Assembly: GCA_000934455.1 (NCBI GenBank)
Contig: KN882807.1
Coordinates: 94,019 to 136,913 of the forward strand
Reading direction: 5' to 3'
Source: Apostichopus parvimensis
Taxonomy: Eukaryota > Echinodermata > Holothuroidea > Aspidochirotida > Stichopodidae
DNA length: 42,895 bases
Each line of letters begins with the position of its first letter. The stretch's first letter is position 1. Below are positions 1-12,800 of this stretch, in pieces. The translations under genes and the position numbers were made by a program. The notes beneath the pieces are model-generated. The model was given only the letters and a program-made list of their open reading frames with translations, did not search any database and had not been told where the DNA came from.

Positions 1-148
1 TGTTGGTTTACTGTGTAAAGGCCCATATATATATATAGGTGTGATATTCGGGCAGAAAATGCCAAACAGGAGTAGCAAATCGAGATTCGTTTCAAAATTA
101 ACCATTGGTCATGAAAATGTGCAAATTTCATAAATAATTTAGAGCTTT

Positions 149-342
149 GGAGGATTAAGGGATTAGTGGATTAAGTAGTCTGAAAATAGATCACAAAAGA
201 TCATCTTTTTGGGGGTTATTGACCACAGATCCTGAAATGCGGAGGATTAAGGGATTAGTGGATTAAGTAGGGGGATTAAGTAGTCTGAAAATAGATCACA
301 AAAGATCATCTTTTTGGGGGTTATTGACCACAGATCCTGAAA
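149..342. repeat. Two-copy tandem duplication (about 92 bp)
   Basis: The block starting GGAGGATTAAGGGATTAGTG at 149 recurs at 241 and runs through the same GATCACAAAAGATCATC sequence. The second copy has about 13 extra bases (an internal repeat of GGATTAAGTAG). Near identity implies a recent event. Confidence 0.85.
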
Positions 343-1087
343 TAATACTTTAATATGAAACATAATTCTTGAACACATTTCAAATATTTTGTTTTACTTG
401 AGTCATAAATTTAATTGATTTATGACACCTTAACTTCCCTGCCTCCTCACAACAATGCACTCTTGTTTATATCACTTTCAAGGACCGTCCTCTCCCAGTG
501 AGGAGTTCTCGGTCTTTCTTTTACCTTAATTTCGAACATTTGTTTCCTAACACCTGGGGGCAGTGAAGAAGTACTAGAGGAGAGAATTACTGACTGAAAT
601 AATCAAAATTACTATTAAAAAATAAATTAAAAAAACAGTAATTTCATTTAACAAAATCAAGAAGATTTGAAAGGGAATTGGAAGGAAATGACATAATTTT
701 ATGATGCATTTGAAGGCCATTGATTTCTTGTCGTCCCCTTTTCGTAGCTGGAAGAAATTCTCTCTATTTGATCAAACTGAGTTTGTATTCCATTTCACCT
801 GGGATTTGCAGGGAATAAAATTTAATCTTGCTCTTTCAATATTTGATATATATTTATATAAATATATTGAAAGAATTCATGCACAATTTATTTTCATGCT
901 GCCAATGGTGTGGTGACTTTTTCCATATTTTTTGCTCCATTTTTCCCCCCTTCTTTTTCACGTCATTTTATTTCTTTACGTTGGGGGGTTGCACCTTTGA
1001 GTAAATGCTTCTCCAAATTCCTGAAACATACCATATACTGTTTTTATACATATATATATTCTTAATGATGTGTTTTTTTTGATATAT

Positions 1088-2045
1088 ACTGTACATATAT
1101 ACCGGTAGTCTTGAGTATGCACCCAGTGCACAATATGTATATAAGAATATATGTATATATACCGGTATATATATATATAAGTGTTTACACAGGTCCAAAA
1201 ATCGGGAACCCGGTACCAGAGAGCCGTTACCTGTCGGGTATCCGGGTACCTGAAAAAAATTGATTACCAACATGTTTCCCGATTTTCAAGAAATAACATA
1301 TTGGATGCTATACTAGATGAATTATATTCTCCACTGACAATGATTTCATGTTCAAAAAGGTGTAAGATAAGGTGTAAAACCTTCATCAATAATTTCTGGT
1401 TGCTTTTATCAAATCGATTTCGGTAAGAAACAATTGTTTCTTTCATTAACTTGTCAATAACTTCATATAATTAACATCACTACATATAATTAACATCGCA
1501 GTGCCGCCGCTGCTTATGTTTGCACTCCACCTCTATTGGATAAGACCATATAAATATCCAATTTAGCTCTTAAACAGTTGTTACTACTACTATCTATTGT
1601 TCCGGCCAGGGTTCACATTACCTGCGGGATTGCACGATTCTCGCAATTTGATCGCATTTGGAATAAACGTTTAGTAAAAAGCCACTTGCGATTATTAGTT
1701 TTAGTTATTCTGACTATAATCCATTATAGTAACATCAGTCAGTCTTTCCTTCTATGAAATAAACGAATAAAGAAATAATAATTGTGAGATTTCTTCCACA
1801 TTGTAGCCTAATACCACACTAAATCAATGGTGAAATCTAGCCTAACCCTTTGTTTATTCTCTGAAAATGTGACACAGTTTAGATATCCATGGAATACTTT
1901 CATTATTGCTGTTGTTTTTGACCACATGGTATATATACCGGTATGTTATACCGGTATATACACATACCGGTAGTCCTGAGTATGCACACAGTGCACAATA
2001 TGAATATATAAGTATATACCGGGATATACATATATACCGGTACCA
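1088..2045. repeat. Pair of TA/ACCGGTA-rich repeats
   Basis: Two related segments, about 1098-1180 and 1930-2045, share ACCGGTAGTC(C/T)TGAGTATGC, then CAGTGCACAATATG and a TA-rich run with several ACCGGTATA units. They appear to be copies of one simple-repeat-bearing element about 860 bases apart. The sequence between shows no gene. Confidence 0.6.
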
Positions 2046-2146
2046 TCAGTATCTATCTTTGTAGTAGAAATGACCCCATCCCTAAACTCTCAACCCTGGT
2101 ATCGCCAAAGGTACATTGTTTTCTCGGTAAAGAATTACGAAAAGTA

Positions 2147-2718
2147 TTAAGTACTATCCAGTGGACATACGTAAAACTGAATTTTGTTTTTACGGGTCGG
2201 AATCTTAACCCGTCTCACGTTTGTGAGGAGATGGCTGCTCGATCATTTAAAGGCATTGAAGACTGGCCCCAAACCGCTTGTGGCCATCTAAAAAAGTTAA
2301 CTTTCCGTTGCTTGCAAGTGACATTTTGTTCGTTTCGCTACAAAATGCAGACAGTACAGTAATGAAACATGGTACCGTGTTATCTTTACTGGACCTGAGA
2401 TGTCCATCGCTGTATCGTTTGTATACTGTGCTGTGGGTATTGACCGCAGCTGTATGTACTGACTGTACACTAGTGTCTAATTACCGACGGTAGCAAGCTG
2501 TGTGTGGATTTTCTGAAATCGATGGTGGTGTATAACACTTCTATTACACTTCATTCGAAACTAGGTCAGATTACCGGCATTAGACGTTTCTTTTTGCGCG
2601 AGTCTTCACACCCTTTAAGCGATCCACTACATCAGACACCCTGATTGGTATTTTGTTTTAGGATTTGGAATCTTGACCTGTCTTGAGTGTTTGAGGTGAT
2701 GCCTCTTTGATCATTTAA
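2147..2718. repeat. 104-bp tandem repeat, two diverged copies split by a MITE
   Basis: Copy 1 is 2147-2250 and copy 2 is 2615-2718. Both start TTAAG, contain GGAATCTTRACC and end GATCATTTAA. They are 104 bases each and are separated only by the MITE at 2251-2614, inserted at the shared TTAA boundary. Confidence 0.65.
2251..2614. mobile_element. MITE with TTAA target duplication (Kolobok/piggyBac-like)
   Basis: Terminal inverted repeats are visible: the left end with TTAA reads TTAAAGGCATTGAAGACT, and the right end read in reverse is TTAAAGGGTGTGAAGACT. TTAA flanks both sides (2247-2250 and 2615-2618). No transposase frame is present in the 364 bases, so it is non-autonomous. TTAA plus an AGG start suggests Kolobok rather than piggyBac; this is an inference from family knowledge. 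Confidence 0.7.
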
Positions 2719-3960
2719 GAAATATTGTACCCCTGTAAAGAATGCTTTAGAGCATGGAGATTCCTATCCACTTGGTATCCATGGATGGTGATCTAACCAA
2801 AAACAAAAACGTGGTATATCTTGATTGCAGTAAACCGGAGAGGATATAACCAGTGGGACGACGGAAAAGACAGAATAACTTCGCGACAAATAACACAGGA
2901 TTCGTTACAGCAAAGTAAGAGTTAGATATTGCAGTTTGTGTCTGAGTGCAGTTAATGTGTGTATGTCACTTGCTTTAGTATTTAAATAGTTGCCAGTAGA
3001 GGGCAGTGCCAGATTAACAGTCATGTGACCATATCGCAGGATTTTGCTTGCCTCCGCATCTCGCCCTCCCACACCCCTTTTGTTAGAAAGAATAGTCCAA
3101 AGGTCTTTAAGTAATGGTAGTGTCTCTAGAAATAATTTGGGCTCTTTGGACAGTGATTCTGTGACGTTACAAACATGTTCGTGGTGTGCTTGTGTTATGT
3201 TATAAATTCTGTAAAGTTTTGTAGACAACACCCTTAAAATGAGTTTATTTGTTTCCACGTGGAAGAGTTCACAGAAGCCACCAATTTTTGGGTGCATTTA
3301 ACCCTTGCAGACCCGACGCGATTGTGATATCTTCGTATCAGATAATTTGGCACTGCTATGTATGCTGAAATGGACTGCTTTGTCTGTATATAGTGAAAAC
3401 ATTTTTCTGCTATAAAGTGATTTGGTTTGATGTAAGCATGACAGCAATGGAATTGCATAAAGTGAAATTACAAGTTTAAACTTTTAGACAGAACTTTATA
3501 GAGACCTGCATGTATTGTCAATATGATTTGTCTCAATGTGTTAATGTGCATCTTGCTGTCATTTATGTTGGACTTTCATGTTAGAGGAGAAAATAAGACA
3601 TTTTACCTGGGACTTTGAAAACGGAAGAAAATAAAATAAGATCGCATAGAGTTAAAACCCTGCATGCAGAAAGTTCATGTGTCCGTATGTAAATGTGCGC
3701 CATTTACGTTGCACGACAAGACAATAGTTCTGCCTGACGTTATCTCTGAATATCTGTATTAACCATCATGTGAAGTACTTGCAAATGAACACCACTTTGG
3801 TATTAATTCTAATGTGACTCCTCTAAAGCTTAGACTGCCTCATATTACCTACAGCACACTTCACATTAATCATAGCACTCAAAGACGACACAGATACATA
3901 ACATTTATTCGGGCAAATTTAGTTCCACCGCCCCCCCTCCCCAAAAAAATACAAAAAAAG
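2719..3960. other. Gene-free flank
   Basis: No exon with credible splice sites or protein similarity was seen on either strand. The few frames of 70-130 codons look random. No other repeat was recognised. Confidence 0.5.
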
Positions 3961-3974
3961 ATGAATAAATATAT

Positions 3975-4045
3975 ATACTAGTGGTTAGGGTGTCCGCATA
4001 TAAAGCGGGGGGCCCGGGTTCGAATCCCGGTGAAGGTTGGAAGTT
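3975..4045 (+). mobile_element. tRNA-derived SINE head or tRNA pseudogene
   Basis: It has an A-box-like TAGTGGTTAGGGTGTCC, an anticodon-arm-like CCGC/GCGG hairpin and a B box GGGTTCGAATCCCGG, in tRNA order and spacing. The 5' acceptor stem is replaced by TA repeat and no matching 3' acceptor strand follows, so it is not a functional tRNA gene. It is flanked by A-rich sequence and a TATATA/TATG microsatellite (4070-4110). Confidence 0.65.
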
Positions 4046-4109
4046 TTTTTCACTGTTGATTTCAATTAAATATATATATATGTATATATATATATATGTA
4101 TATATATTT

Positions 4110-5958
4110 TTATATGCCACTTGCTTTGCATGAATAGTAATGTCACTGCAAAAGCCGATATTTCTTGGTCCATAAAAAGGGACATAGGCCTACAGGCTAT
4201 TTTCAAACTTTCAATGCTGCAAGCCATTCTTCCCTTTAATTAGCTTCATTGCCATACTTGATCACACAGCAGTGTTCCAGTGTTATGATAATTAAAATAC
4301 AAGATTACAAAATTAAATACAAGACATCGTTAACATCGTTCTTAATTAATTGAAAGACAAAAAACACTGTTTATCTTAGTTGCTACTTGAGAGCAAAGAC
4401 ATCTCAATTATGAACGAGCAGGCATCCTCCTTGGAGGTTAAAACAGATAGTGTTATCTTATTTTTTAAATTGAACAGATAATTATCTTCGTTGTCAGTTT
4501 TAACCCGCAATGACACTGTTTTAATTTTCATATAAAGGAATACATCACTTACCTTTCTGGCTGCCATTTCCATCAATACAGATATCATCCTTAACGTAAC
4601 CGTGACTCCCGTCTCTGCTCGTAGCTATCTTAAATTTGAAGATGTCAGTTTTTAAAACCCCCCCCCCCCCCCCCCCCCTCTATGCTGGTCACATTGTTTT
4701 ATCAAAGTATTTTCCTTTCACTTTTATGTTGTTGCAAATGAGATCGGCTGTAGACGCCTCGACTAATATAAACAGAAGGATATTTTCTCATTTGACAAGA
4801 GCAATCTCTCTTTCCCTCTCTGTTAGCCGAATGAAATTGTTACCATCAGTCAATTCAAACATTCATAGGGTGATAAACATGGCCGATCGTTCGGATACAT
4901 TGGTAAACTTGTTCCCTGCAATAAGAGTAGAAGGCCTCCCTTTATAGTTCCTTTCTTTGGTGACATAAAAGATTTGCCTCGGGGGTGGGGGGGGGGACTT
5001 TATATTCTGCGAAAGTGACATTCTATATTGCAGTCATCAATCACATCCTAGGAGATGATGATGAACAGGCCGTTACAATGAAGATTTGTGTCCGTTTTAT
5101 AATCTTGCGGTTTACCGTTATAGAGTGGTTACCAGTTTACAGTGGACTGTCACAACATTTATTTCAGTGTTCACTTGTCAGTTTATAGTCATTATGTACT
5201 AAAGATAATGCATAGCCAATTAACAAAATATATATGTAGGCCTATGTAGTTTTCTCTTAGATGGGCATATCTTAGTAATAATGTTTAGTTTATACATAAG
5301 TAATTAGATATACATTACATTGGAATAATGCTGGAACTTAACTTAATGTAGGTGCAGTATTTTGCATGTTTAAATTTTGATATTCATAAATGTATTAACT
5401 CTGCTCATTTGGCATCATTGCATCCATATTTACCCTTTTCTCCATCCTCTACCCGCCCCCCTGCACCCCCTCCCAAGATTTTTCATATTTCCTTTATTTT
5501 TGTAATGCCTGTTACTTGTTATGTTTGCATGCTGCATGCAATATATTTTTGTCAATGCATTAATATCATCGGTTGCGCATTGCACCGTCCTTGAATTTTG
5601 TGATGTCACAGTGTGTCATTATATGCTTTTGAAATGTTACGGTATGTACTTAACATGTGTTCTTATACCATAAATACTCCCAAAATGTCCTCGGTGAGTT
5701 GCATTATGGGGTAAATGGAAATTTTATGTCGGTCCGTAAATCATGACGTTTGAACGTGGTTATGCATTTAGGATTTCTCTTATGATCAGTATCTACCAAT
5801 CTACAGTATCTATCTATCTTTCTATCTCTGTTGGGGTTGAGGGGGGGGGGGAGGGTTGGTGGGATTTGCCAAGGAGGGGTTTCTGTGTGTAGTAGAAATG
5901 AATCAATTCCATCATTTTTTTCTTGGAGAGAGAAAAAACCTGTTAATAAACTGTATGG
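4110..5958. other. Gene-free flank with simple repeats
   Basis: It contains a poly-C run (about 4659-4678), G runs near 4981-4998 and 5839-5851, and a TCTA run near 5805-5828. No exon was recognised. Confidence 0.5.
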
Positions 5959-5960
5959 GT

Positions 5961-6357
5961 GAAATGTATTTGGCACCCCATCAAAGAGGGAAGATGCAGC
6001 AGCTGCAAGATACCCTGCAGCAAGGCTGAATCAAACAATATCAAACAAAAGAGATTACTTGGACAAGACCAGCAGTGCCTATTGTGTGAAACTATATTTG
6101 ACACCCCATCAAAGAGGGAAGATGCAGCTGCTGCAAGATACCCTGCAGTAAGGTTGAATCAAACAATTTCAAACAAAAGAGATTACTTGGACAAGACCAG
6201 CAGTGCCTATTGTGTGAAACTATATTTGACACCCCATCAAAGAGGGAAGATGCAGCAGCTGCAAGATACCTTGCAGCAAGGCTGAATTAAAACAATATCA
6301 AACAAAAGAGATCACTTGGACAAGAACAACAATGCCTATTGTATGAAACTACATGGC
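5961..6357. repeat. 128-bp tandem repeat, three copies
   Basis: CACCCCATCAAAGAGGGAAG starts at 5974, 6102 and 6230, an exact 128-base period. Copies 1-3 are nearly identical, with the last one degrading after 6300. The plus strand is open for about 108 codons, but 128 is not a multiple of three and the frame shifts from copy to copy, so it is not a coding repeat. Confidence 0.85.
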
Positions 6358-6671
6358 ACAAAAGAATGTATTCTACACAGCTTGGCTGTAAGATTCTGCA
6401 GCTCTCCTCAGCATCCTACTAAGGGCCGGGTTGGAGAGAAAGGGGGAGGATATGACCGCCGTTCCTTCCAATCCATACGAATATGTTTCTAGGTCTTGAA
6501 ATGTTTACAGTGAGAGCGTGACATAAGTTACACATGAGGAACATTTTCACAATAAACAGAGGTGTAATATGGGTATTATATACTGTACATCACCATGACA
6601 ACCCAGATCATAAGGTACAACAACAAGGACAAAACAAAACGGTTATCGCTTTCTTCTTTAATGTCATGCAG

Positions 6672-6827
6672 ATTCCATCAGAGAAGAAGATGAAAGATCC
6701 AATGGTGAGACCACAATGCAGCCCGGACAGGACTCGCCCGACCAGAAGGGACCGACAACTGTTAAAGTGCCCAAGAAAGGATCTGAGGACGAAACGCCCG
6801 AAAATCCTGTAGTAGAAGAGAAAAAAG
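6672..6827 (+). CDS. KIAA0319L: KIAA0319L-like exon 1 of window: acidic linker
   Basis: The acceptor ends in TCATGCAG and the donor is AAAAAAG|GTAATG. It encodes 51 full codons between phase-1 boundaries (for example SIREEDERSNGETTMQPGQD), rich in Glu, Asp, Lys and Pro with no recognisable fold. In this family a low-complexity linker separates the N-terminal MANSC-type domain from PKD1, and this exon fits there. It is supported by the open frame, splice sites and matching phase with 9141-9389, not by domain homology, so it is less certain than the PKD exons. Confidence 0.6.
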
Positions 6828-9800
6828 GTAATGTCTGAAACAAATGGTGGTTGGTGGTCATGGTGATAATTTGTATATTCATAGCACCTTGTAAGTGGGA
6901 ATTTTATATTTGTTCAATTATCCAGTTGCCTGCCTCCAAATTTTGTCGGAAGCTTAAAAAGGTTACATGAGACCCACTATCACCCCTTCCTCTCCACTCC
7001 CCCCCCCCCTGCCTCTATTAAGTTCTACTGTATTTGTGTTAGTAATGTTGTAATACTTCAGGATTGTCCTTTGAAAATGTTGTAAGGAATAAGTTTGGCC
7101 TCCCATGAAGTAGTTTTTTTCTGTCCGGTTTGTATGACTAACATCACCAGTAATTTATAAGATGGATCTTAGCAATGCAAATATCATATATGCCAAGGCT
7201 CACATAAGCCTCCCAGTTTCCGCACGGGAACCCTTTTAGTGTTTACCATGTGACATTATTCTGTCAGCAAAATCATACAAATGATAATAAAAGCAAAACT
7301 AAGAAAAAATTATTTTACTCGAACATAATGCATGCCTCATCCACTTTTTTTCAGTTTTGTCAGTTTTCATCATTTTGTGCATTTGAATAATTAATTTTGC
7401 CTTAAATTTTTCTGCGAGCAGACACTTGTCCCGATACATTGATTTGCATCCTCTGTGTGTGTGTGTGTCTGTCTGTATGTATCTTTGCTCTGGAATTTGA
7501 ATTAATAGCGTAGAATTCGTACAGATTATAGACAGTTACAGCAATACAGAGATACAGAAGGTCTGTGTTATACACAGTATACATTTGATAAAACAAGTTT
7601 TTCCCTTTTTTTTTCCTTTGTACAGAATTGGCTTCTTTTTTTGTTTTGGCAATTTCAATCAAAATGCAACAAAAAATAGCAAAGTTTACCACTTAAAGGA
7701 AATGCAAATAAGTATTTCATTGTAATCATATTAAAGCAAAGCTGGTTTACCAGAGGAAAAAATTGTTATTCATAATGTAAACACTTATTAATGGCAACCC
7801 ATCTTTAAATAAGTTTGAGGTCTGTTCCACATGTAACGTGCAGAATCATTTTAATGCCGTCCAAACCCCAATTACTGTTGTATTGAGGTCAAAGACTAGT
7901 ACATAAATGGAGTCATGTATGGTTGATTGCATTAAATATACTGGTTCTCCTGGACAAACTAAAGTCCAGTTCTGTTGACCGTCGAGATATTAACGTTTCT
8001 CGCAAGCTTAAATCAAATTCCCCGTTGCTATGGAAATACTCCTTTTGCTAAACGGCTGGTTAAGTTTGACGCAATCACTCATGAACAAAACGAGAGTGTC
8101 TGTGAATATCGATATTTTATTTTCTATGCTCTCCTTTTTCCATTTCTACTTTCTCATATTTGCAACAATCTGTGAAATATTTATTTATTTGTTTCTGTAT
8201 TTTCTGAATAGTGTTGTTTTTTTTTCTCTACTCTGTGTTTTTCTTTGTGAGTGAGCGTTGCAGATTAATTTGTTAGGCAAAAAGAAAGTTAAAAAAAAAC
8301 TTTTCTGTTTTGTTTTTCTATTCTTGAAAATTTTTGTTGATTTTCAAATTTTTAAGCTGCATGATAAAAAGAATTCAGTTCTATAATATTATTTATCAAG
8401 TCTGCAAAACGTGACCAGAATTTGGTGATGGCACATGCATTTATGTTGATGATGCAGTGTGTGATTATTTTAAATGAATATGCAGTGGCTGTTTCTTTAT
8501 GAATATGTATGCATTGCATTTCCTCCGTAAAGGGCTATACCATTCATATCTTAGGGGACAGTATGAGCAAGCAGTATGAGAGATCTTGTTTCCATAGAAA
8601 ATTGTTCAAAAATGTTTGCACCGCCAGTAAAAGTTCTTGGACATGTGACTTGGTTTGGGGGGGAAAACCACAAAAGTGATCTCAAAACGCCCCAAAACAA
8701 TGGATAATCTTTGTATTCCATACTGTACAACAAATTTCAGTATTTTAATGTATTATTTCAGCAAAATGAGACATTGATATTACTTTATCTCTCAATTTTT
8801 AATAACGAGACACATTCAACTACACAAAAGGACACATTGTGCACTTTAGAAAAATGGATACTCTTTATTACCAAAATAGGGCACTTTTAATTGATTAAAA
8901 AAAGGGGCACTTTTTGAAGTTTTCATCAACACTGGGGAGCCTAAGGGCACAGGCCCCTGTTCTGCACCGGCCCTGCTATTTTTGTAATCGACTGTGCACT
9001 CAGCCCCTACCATCATCATTATCTGTTATTATTGCATCTGGGGGTATGTGGGTATCAAACATGATGTAAGATACGGTAGCACTAACATCATATCATGGTG
9101 CACCCTTTCACCGGTGCACAACCTGTTCATATTAACCCAGGTGGTGCTACGGCGGTGCCAACGGTAGCCCCGACAACAGAGGTGCCACCAGTTGACACCA
9201 CTACTACGGGGGTGGTATCCAAAACGACCGCTTCGCTGGTACCTGGTGTCACCACTACCGTAGAGCCCGTAGCGGATACCGGCGCCAAAGTTAACCAGAG
9301 TGGTAATTCATCCAGTTCACTTATTACCCCTTCCCCGCATGCTACTTCTGTCTCTCCGCCTACCACCGCTTCTACAACTACCGCTAAATGTAAGTATAAG
9401 TTGTCCGTCGGACTTCTGACTAACCTATCTCCCCAAGACTTTTGCACTCTGGGCAACTTACAGGGTTATCCTTGTGTTTGAGTTGGCATCCATTTGCGAT
9501 GAGCTCGGAGCAGTAAGCTATCCCCAGGTGACTCTCAGTTTATGAAGTTGGTCGGGGAAGTAAAGAAGAAGCGGGTGGGTGGGGGGAGGGGGATGAGGAG
9601 GGAGAAGATGAAATTATAGGGTAAAGGGATGGGTACATATTTACCTCCTTCAAAAGGTAATGGTAGCCCCAATGTGGTACAAATTATGCCTATGAAAATT
9701 ACCAAAGGGCGATGCTAGCCTATTACAAAATTTGAAATGCCCCACAAAACAAACTTTGATCCTTTTTAAGTTACATCCCACTTGACTTACCTTTCTCCAC

Positions 9801-12800
9801 CTCGCTCCTGTACTCTCCTGCTACAATGCACCATACAATATCCAATCCTTAGACACCTTTCTCCTTTCTTCTTAATTAATCACTCCTAATTAAACACTGC
9901 CCTCCCTTTTGCCACCAAACCTGACTTGATTTGAAGTATCTCAATATTATAGAAATCTATTTGCTGAATACAAACCGTAAATAAAGGATGATGGGTTGCT
10001 GTACAAAATTATCCAATGATATATGCTTCTGTTGCTTAATTATGCAAAATTAACATGCGCATAAATTAGTTGTTTTTTAATTAAATTGTATCAGTATGTA
10101 TAATTTTGGTGATTCAATCTATTTCTGTAACATCTTCCTATACCTTGAGTTCCTTCGCATGATTCCTTCTCAATATTTCTGTTTTTTGGTTCTTTTTTTG
10201 CATTTCTCAGTTTTATGCACGTTTCTGCATTTTGTCAGCACGATTTGTTTATGTGTCTTTTTTGTACACGAATAAAAAAAAGTATAACTTTGCATGTTTT
10301 TCATTGAAAAATAACCTATATATGATTTGCTGACCTGTATCAGAGAACGCCCGCAATGCTTTTATCCAAACTATAAACTTACTGCAACTCTTTAATCTCA
10401 GCAAATAGCTAAATTTGTTAATTAATGAATGAAGTTACTAACTACTAAAAGTTGTAATCGTGAGAGACATACCTTTGCCTTTCAGGGCAATGCAAACCCA
10501 ACCATCAATGTTGGTGTATGGGTTAGAGAAAACTGTCACCACTAACCATGCAATACTAACACTTGATAATAAGTTTTTCCTGTGTACTGCACAAACAAGT
10601 CCCTCATTCTTGTAAATGATAACATACACAGACCACTAGGGTTTTTTTTTTTTTTTTTTTTTTTTTTCAGTTGAAAAAAGAAAAAAAATTGTCTTAAAAA
10701 ATTCCTCAATGCCCTTAAATTCCCAATTATTACCGAACAAAGTTACTCTAAAAGTGTGATATGATCCACGCTTGAATAATCTTATTTTGTTGTCTGTCAC
10801 CAGTCAGCATTACAGAATTCAGAATTTGCTATAAAATCTATTGTCTATATGGAAGTTCAAGTTACAGTTGAGTAGTACATTTTAGGATGGGGTTGGAATT
10901 CAAGAGCTGTAGTATTCACAATGTTTTTTTCATTTATCGTAACCATGTCACGTCAAGAGAGAGCAAGAAAGGGAGGGACCTATCTCTGTGATATGGATGT
11001 GACGTTCATAGTGAGATAAGCGTGTGCTTGAAGATGTCATCCAAAGCTATATATATATCATTTTAGTTCCTTGATGTCATGCTGGGTGGAAGTATTTGAA
11101 CGTACTTTCAAATCATTAGAAAGCTGTCTATCCATCTATAACATGATTATTCAAGAGGTGTCATGAATATTTAAGAAGTGTCATGAATATTTAAGAAGTG
11201 TCATGAATATTTAAGAAGTGTCATGAATATTCAAGAGGTGTCGTGAATAGTCAGTGGTATTGTCACGTTCTATTTTGCCCCATTTGCAGTCGTGACCCTG
11301 CACGTTTCTGGGGGTGACAGCAAGGTGCTACAATTGCCACAGGAGGACCACATCACTCTCCACACTTTTGTGGTCCCCGAGGACGAGGGCGAGTACAAAT
11401 ACGATTGGAGGCTGGTGTCCGGGCCAGAAGAGAGCACCGCGAATATCATCAGAAATGGAGAGGAAATGAAAGTTACTGATGTAAGTCATTGGTAGGATAG
11501 GGTGGAGGGCGGGGTACCAGGTAGGATGGGGAAAGGGTTGGATGGGGAGGGGGTGGGGTACCTGGTGGATGGGGATAGGGTTGGATGGGGAGGGGGTGGG
11601 GTACCTACTAGGATGGGGAAAGGGTTGGATGGGGAGGGGATGGGGTACCTACTAGGAAGGGGAAAGGGTTGGATGGGGAGGGGGTGGGGTACCTGGTAGA
11701 ATGGGGAAAGGGTTGGATGGGGAAAGAGTTGGATAGGGAGGGGGTGGCATACCTGGTAGGTTGGAAAAGGGTTGGATGGGGAGGGGTGGAGTACCTCGTA
11801 GGATGGGGGAAAGGGTAGCATGGGGAGGGGGTGGGGTACCTGGTAGGATGGGGAAAGGGTTGGGATGTGGAGGGGTAGGATTGGGAGTAGTGAGATTGGG
11901 AGGGGTGGGATGGAAAGGGGTGCAATGGGGAGGATTGGATTTGTGAGGAGTGGGTTGAAGGGGAGGGGTGGGATCCAGAGTAGTGAGATGGAGAGGGGGT
12001 AGAAGTGGAATGGGTAATGTTGGTTCAGAGTTTCTGTTGTTGTTTTGATATCCTACATGTGCTCTTTTTACTTTTGTTTTCCTTTCGTTGAATTTTACAG
12101 TTCCAGGCAGGTCTATACACGTTCGAGATCAACGTCACCTCTCCGAATGGAGCAGGCTCAGCCAGAGTAAATATAACTGTACTCTCTCCGCCTAGAGAGA
12201 ACACCCCTCCCGTGGCAGTGGTATCCCCCAAAGGCAACGTTGAGGTATACGAAGACGAAGAAAGATTTCTGGATGCTACCAGTACGTCGGTGACATAGAT
12301 GGCCCCCAATTACCCGTTTAGGCCAGTCGTATATATATATCTGTGATGTGATGAAAAGTCACCATTCCATAAAAAAAATCAATAAAAAAAAATCAAAATT
12401 TTAGTTTATATCTGCTGTGTCGGCAAAATTACTAACAAGACAAAAGTAAAGACCTACGCTCAAACATGTATGATTCCGTCTTATCTTCAATCTCTAAGGC
12501 ATGTTCCCTTTAATGCAGGGGTTCCCTAACTGGGGTGCATGAACACCCAAGGGGGTGCGTGAGTCTATCCCAGGGGGATTGGTGAGACTTTTCTGAAAGT
12601 CAAAACTAGAGTACTTTTTGTTGAACTAAAATCTGATATATCATATAATTTAGTAAAGTACAAAAGTCGTACCTAACGACAACTCTTTTTGCTTCCCATA
12701 TGCATTTGTTGCCATAGTAGTACCGTACAGTGCATGTGATGAATAACTGAATTATGAAACAGACACAGGCTGTTATGCGTATTATAGTTCTCACTTATAA

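Noticed and set aside
1181..1426. Short overlapping frames near the left end
   Set aside because: AT-rich random frames with no similarity to the missing N-terminal exons (signal peptide, MANSC cysteine pattern).
3975..4045. Functional tRNA gene
   Set aside because: The acceptor stem is not paired; it has only internal promoter-like boxes, as in SINE heads.
5959..6285. 108-codon open frame over the 128-bp repeats
   Set aside because: The repeat period is not a multiple of three, so the three copies encode unrelated peptides; no splice or start context.
9127..9456. 109-codon minus-strand frame over exon 2
   Set aside because: Antisense shadow of the GC-rich Thr/Pro-coding exon.
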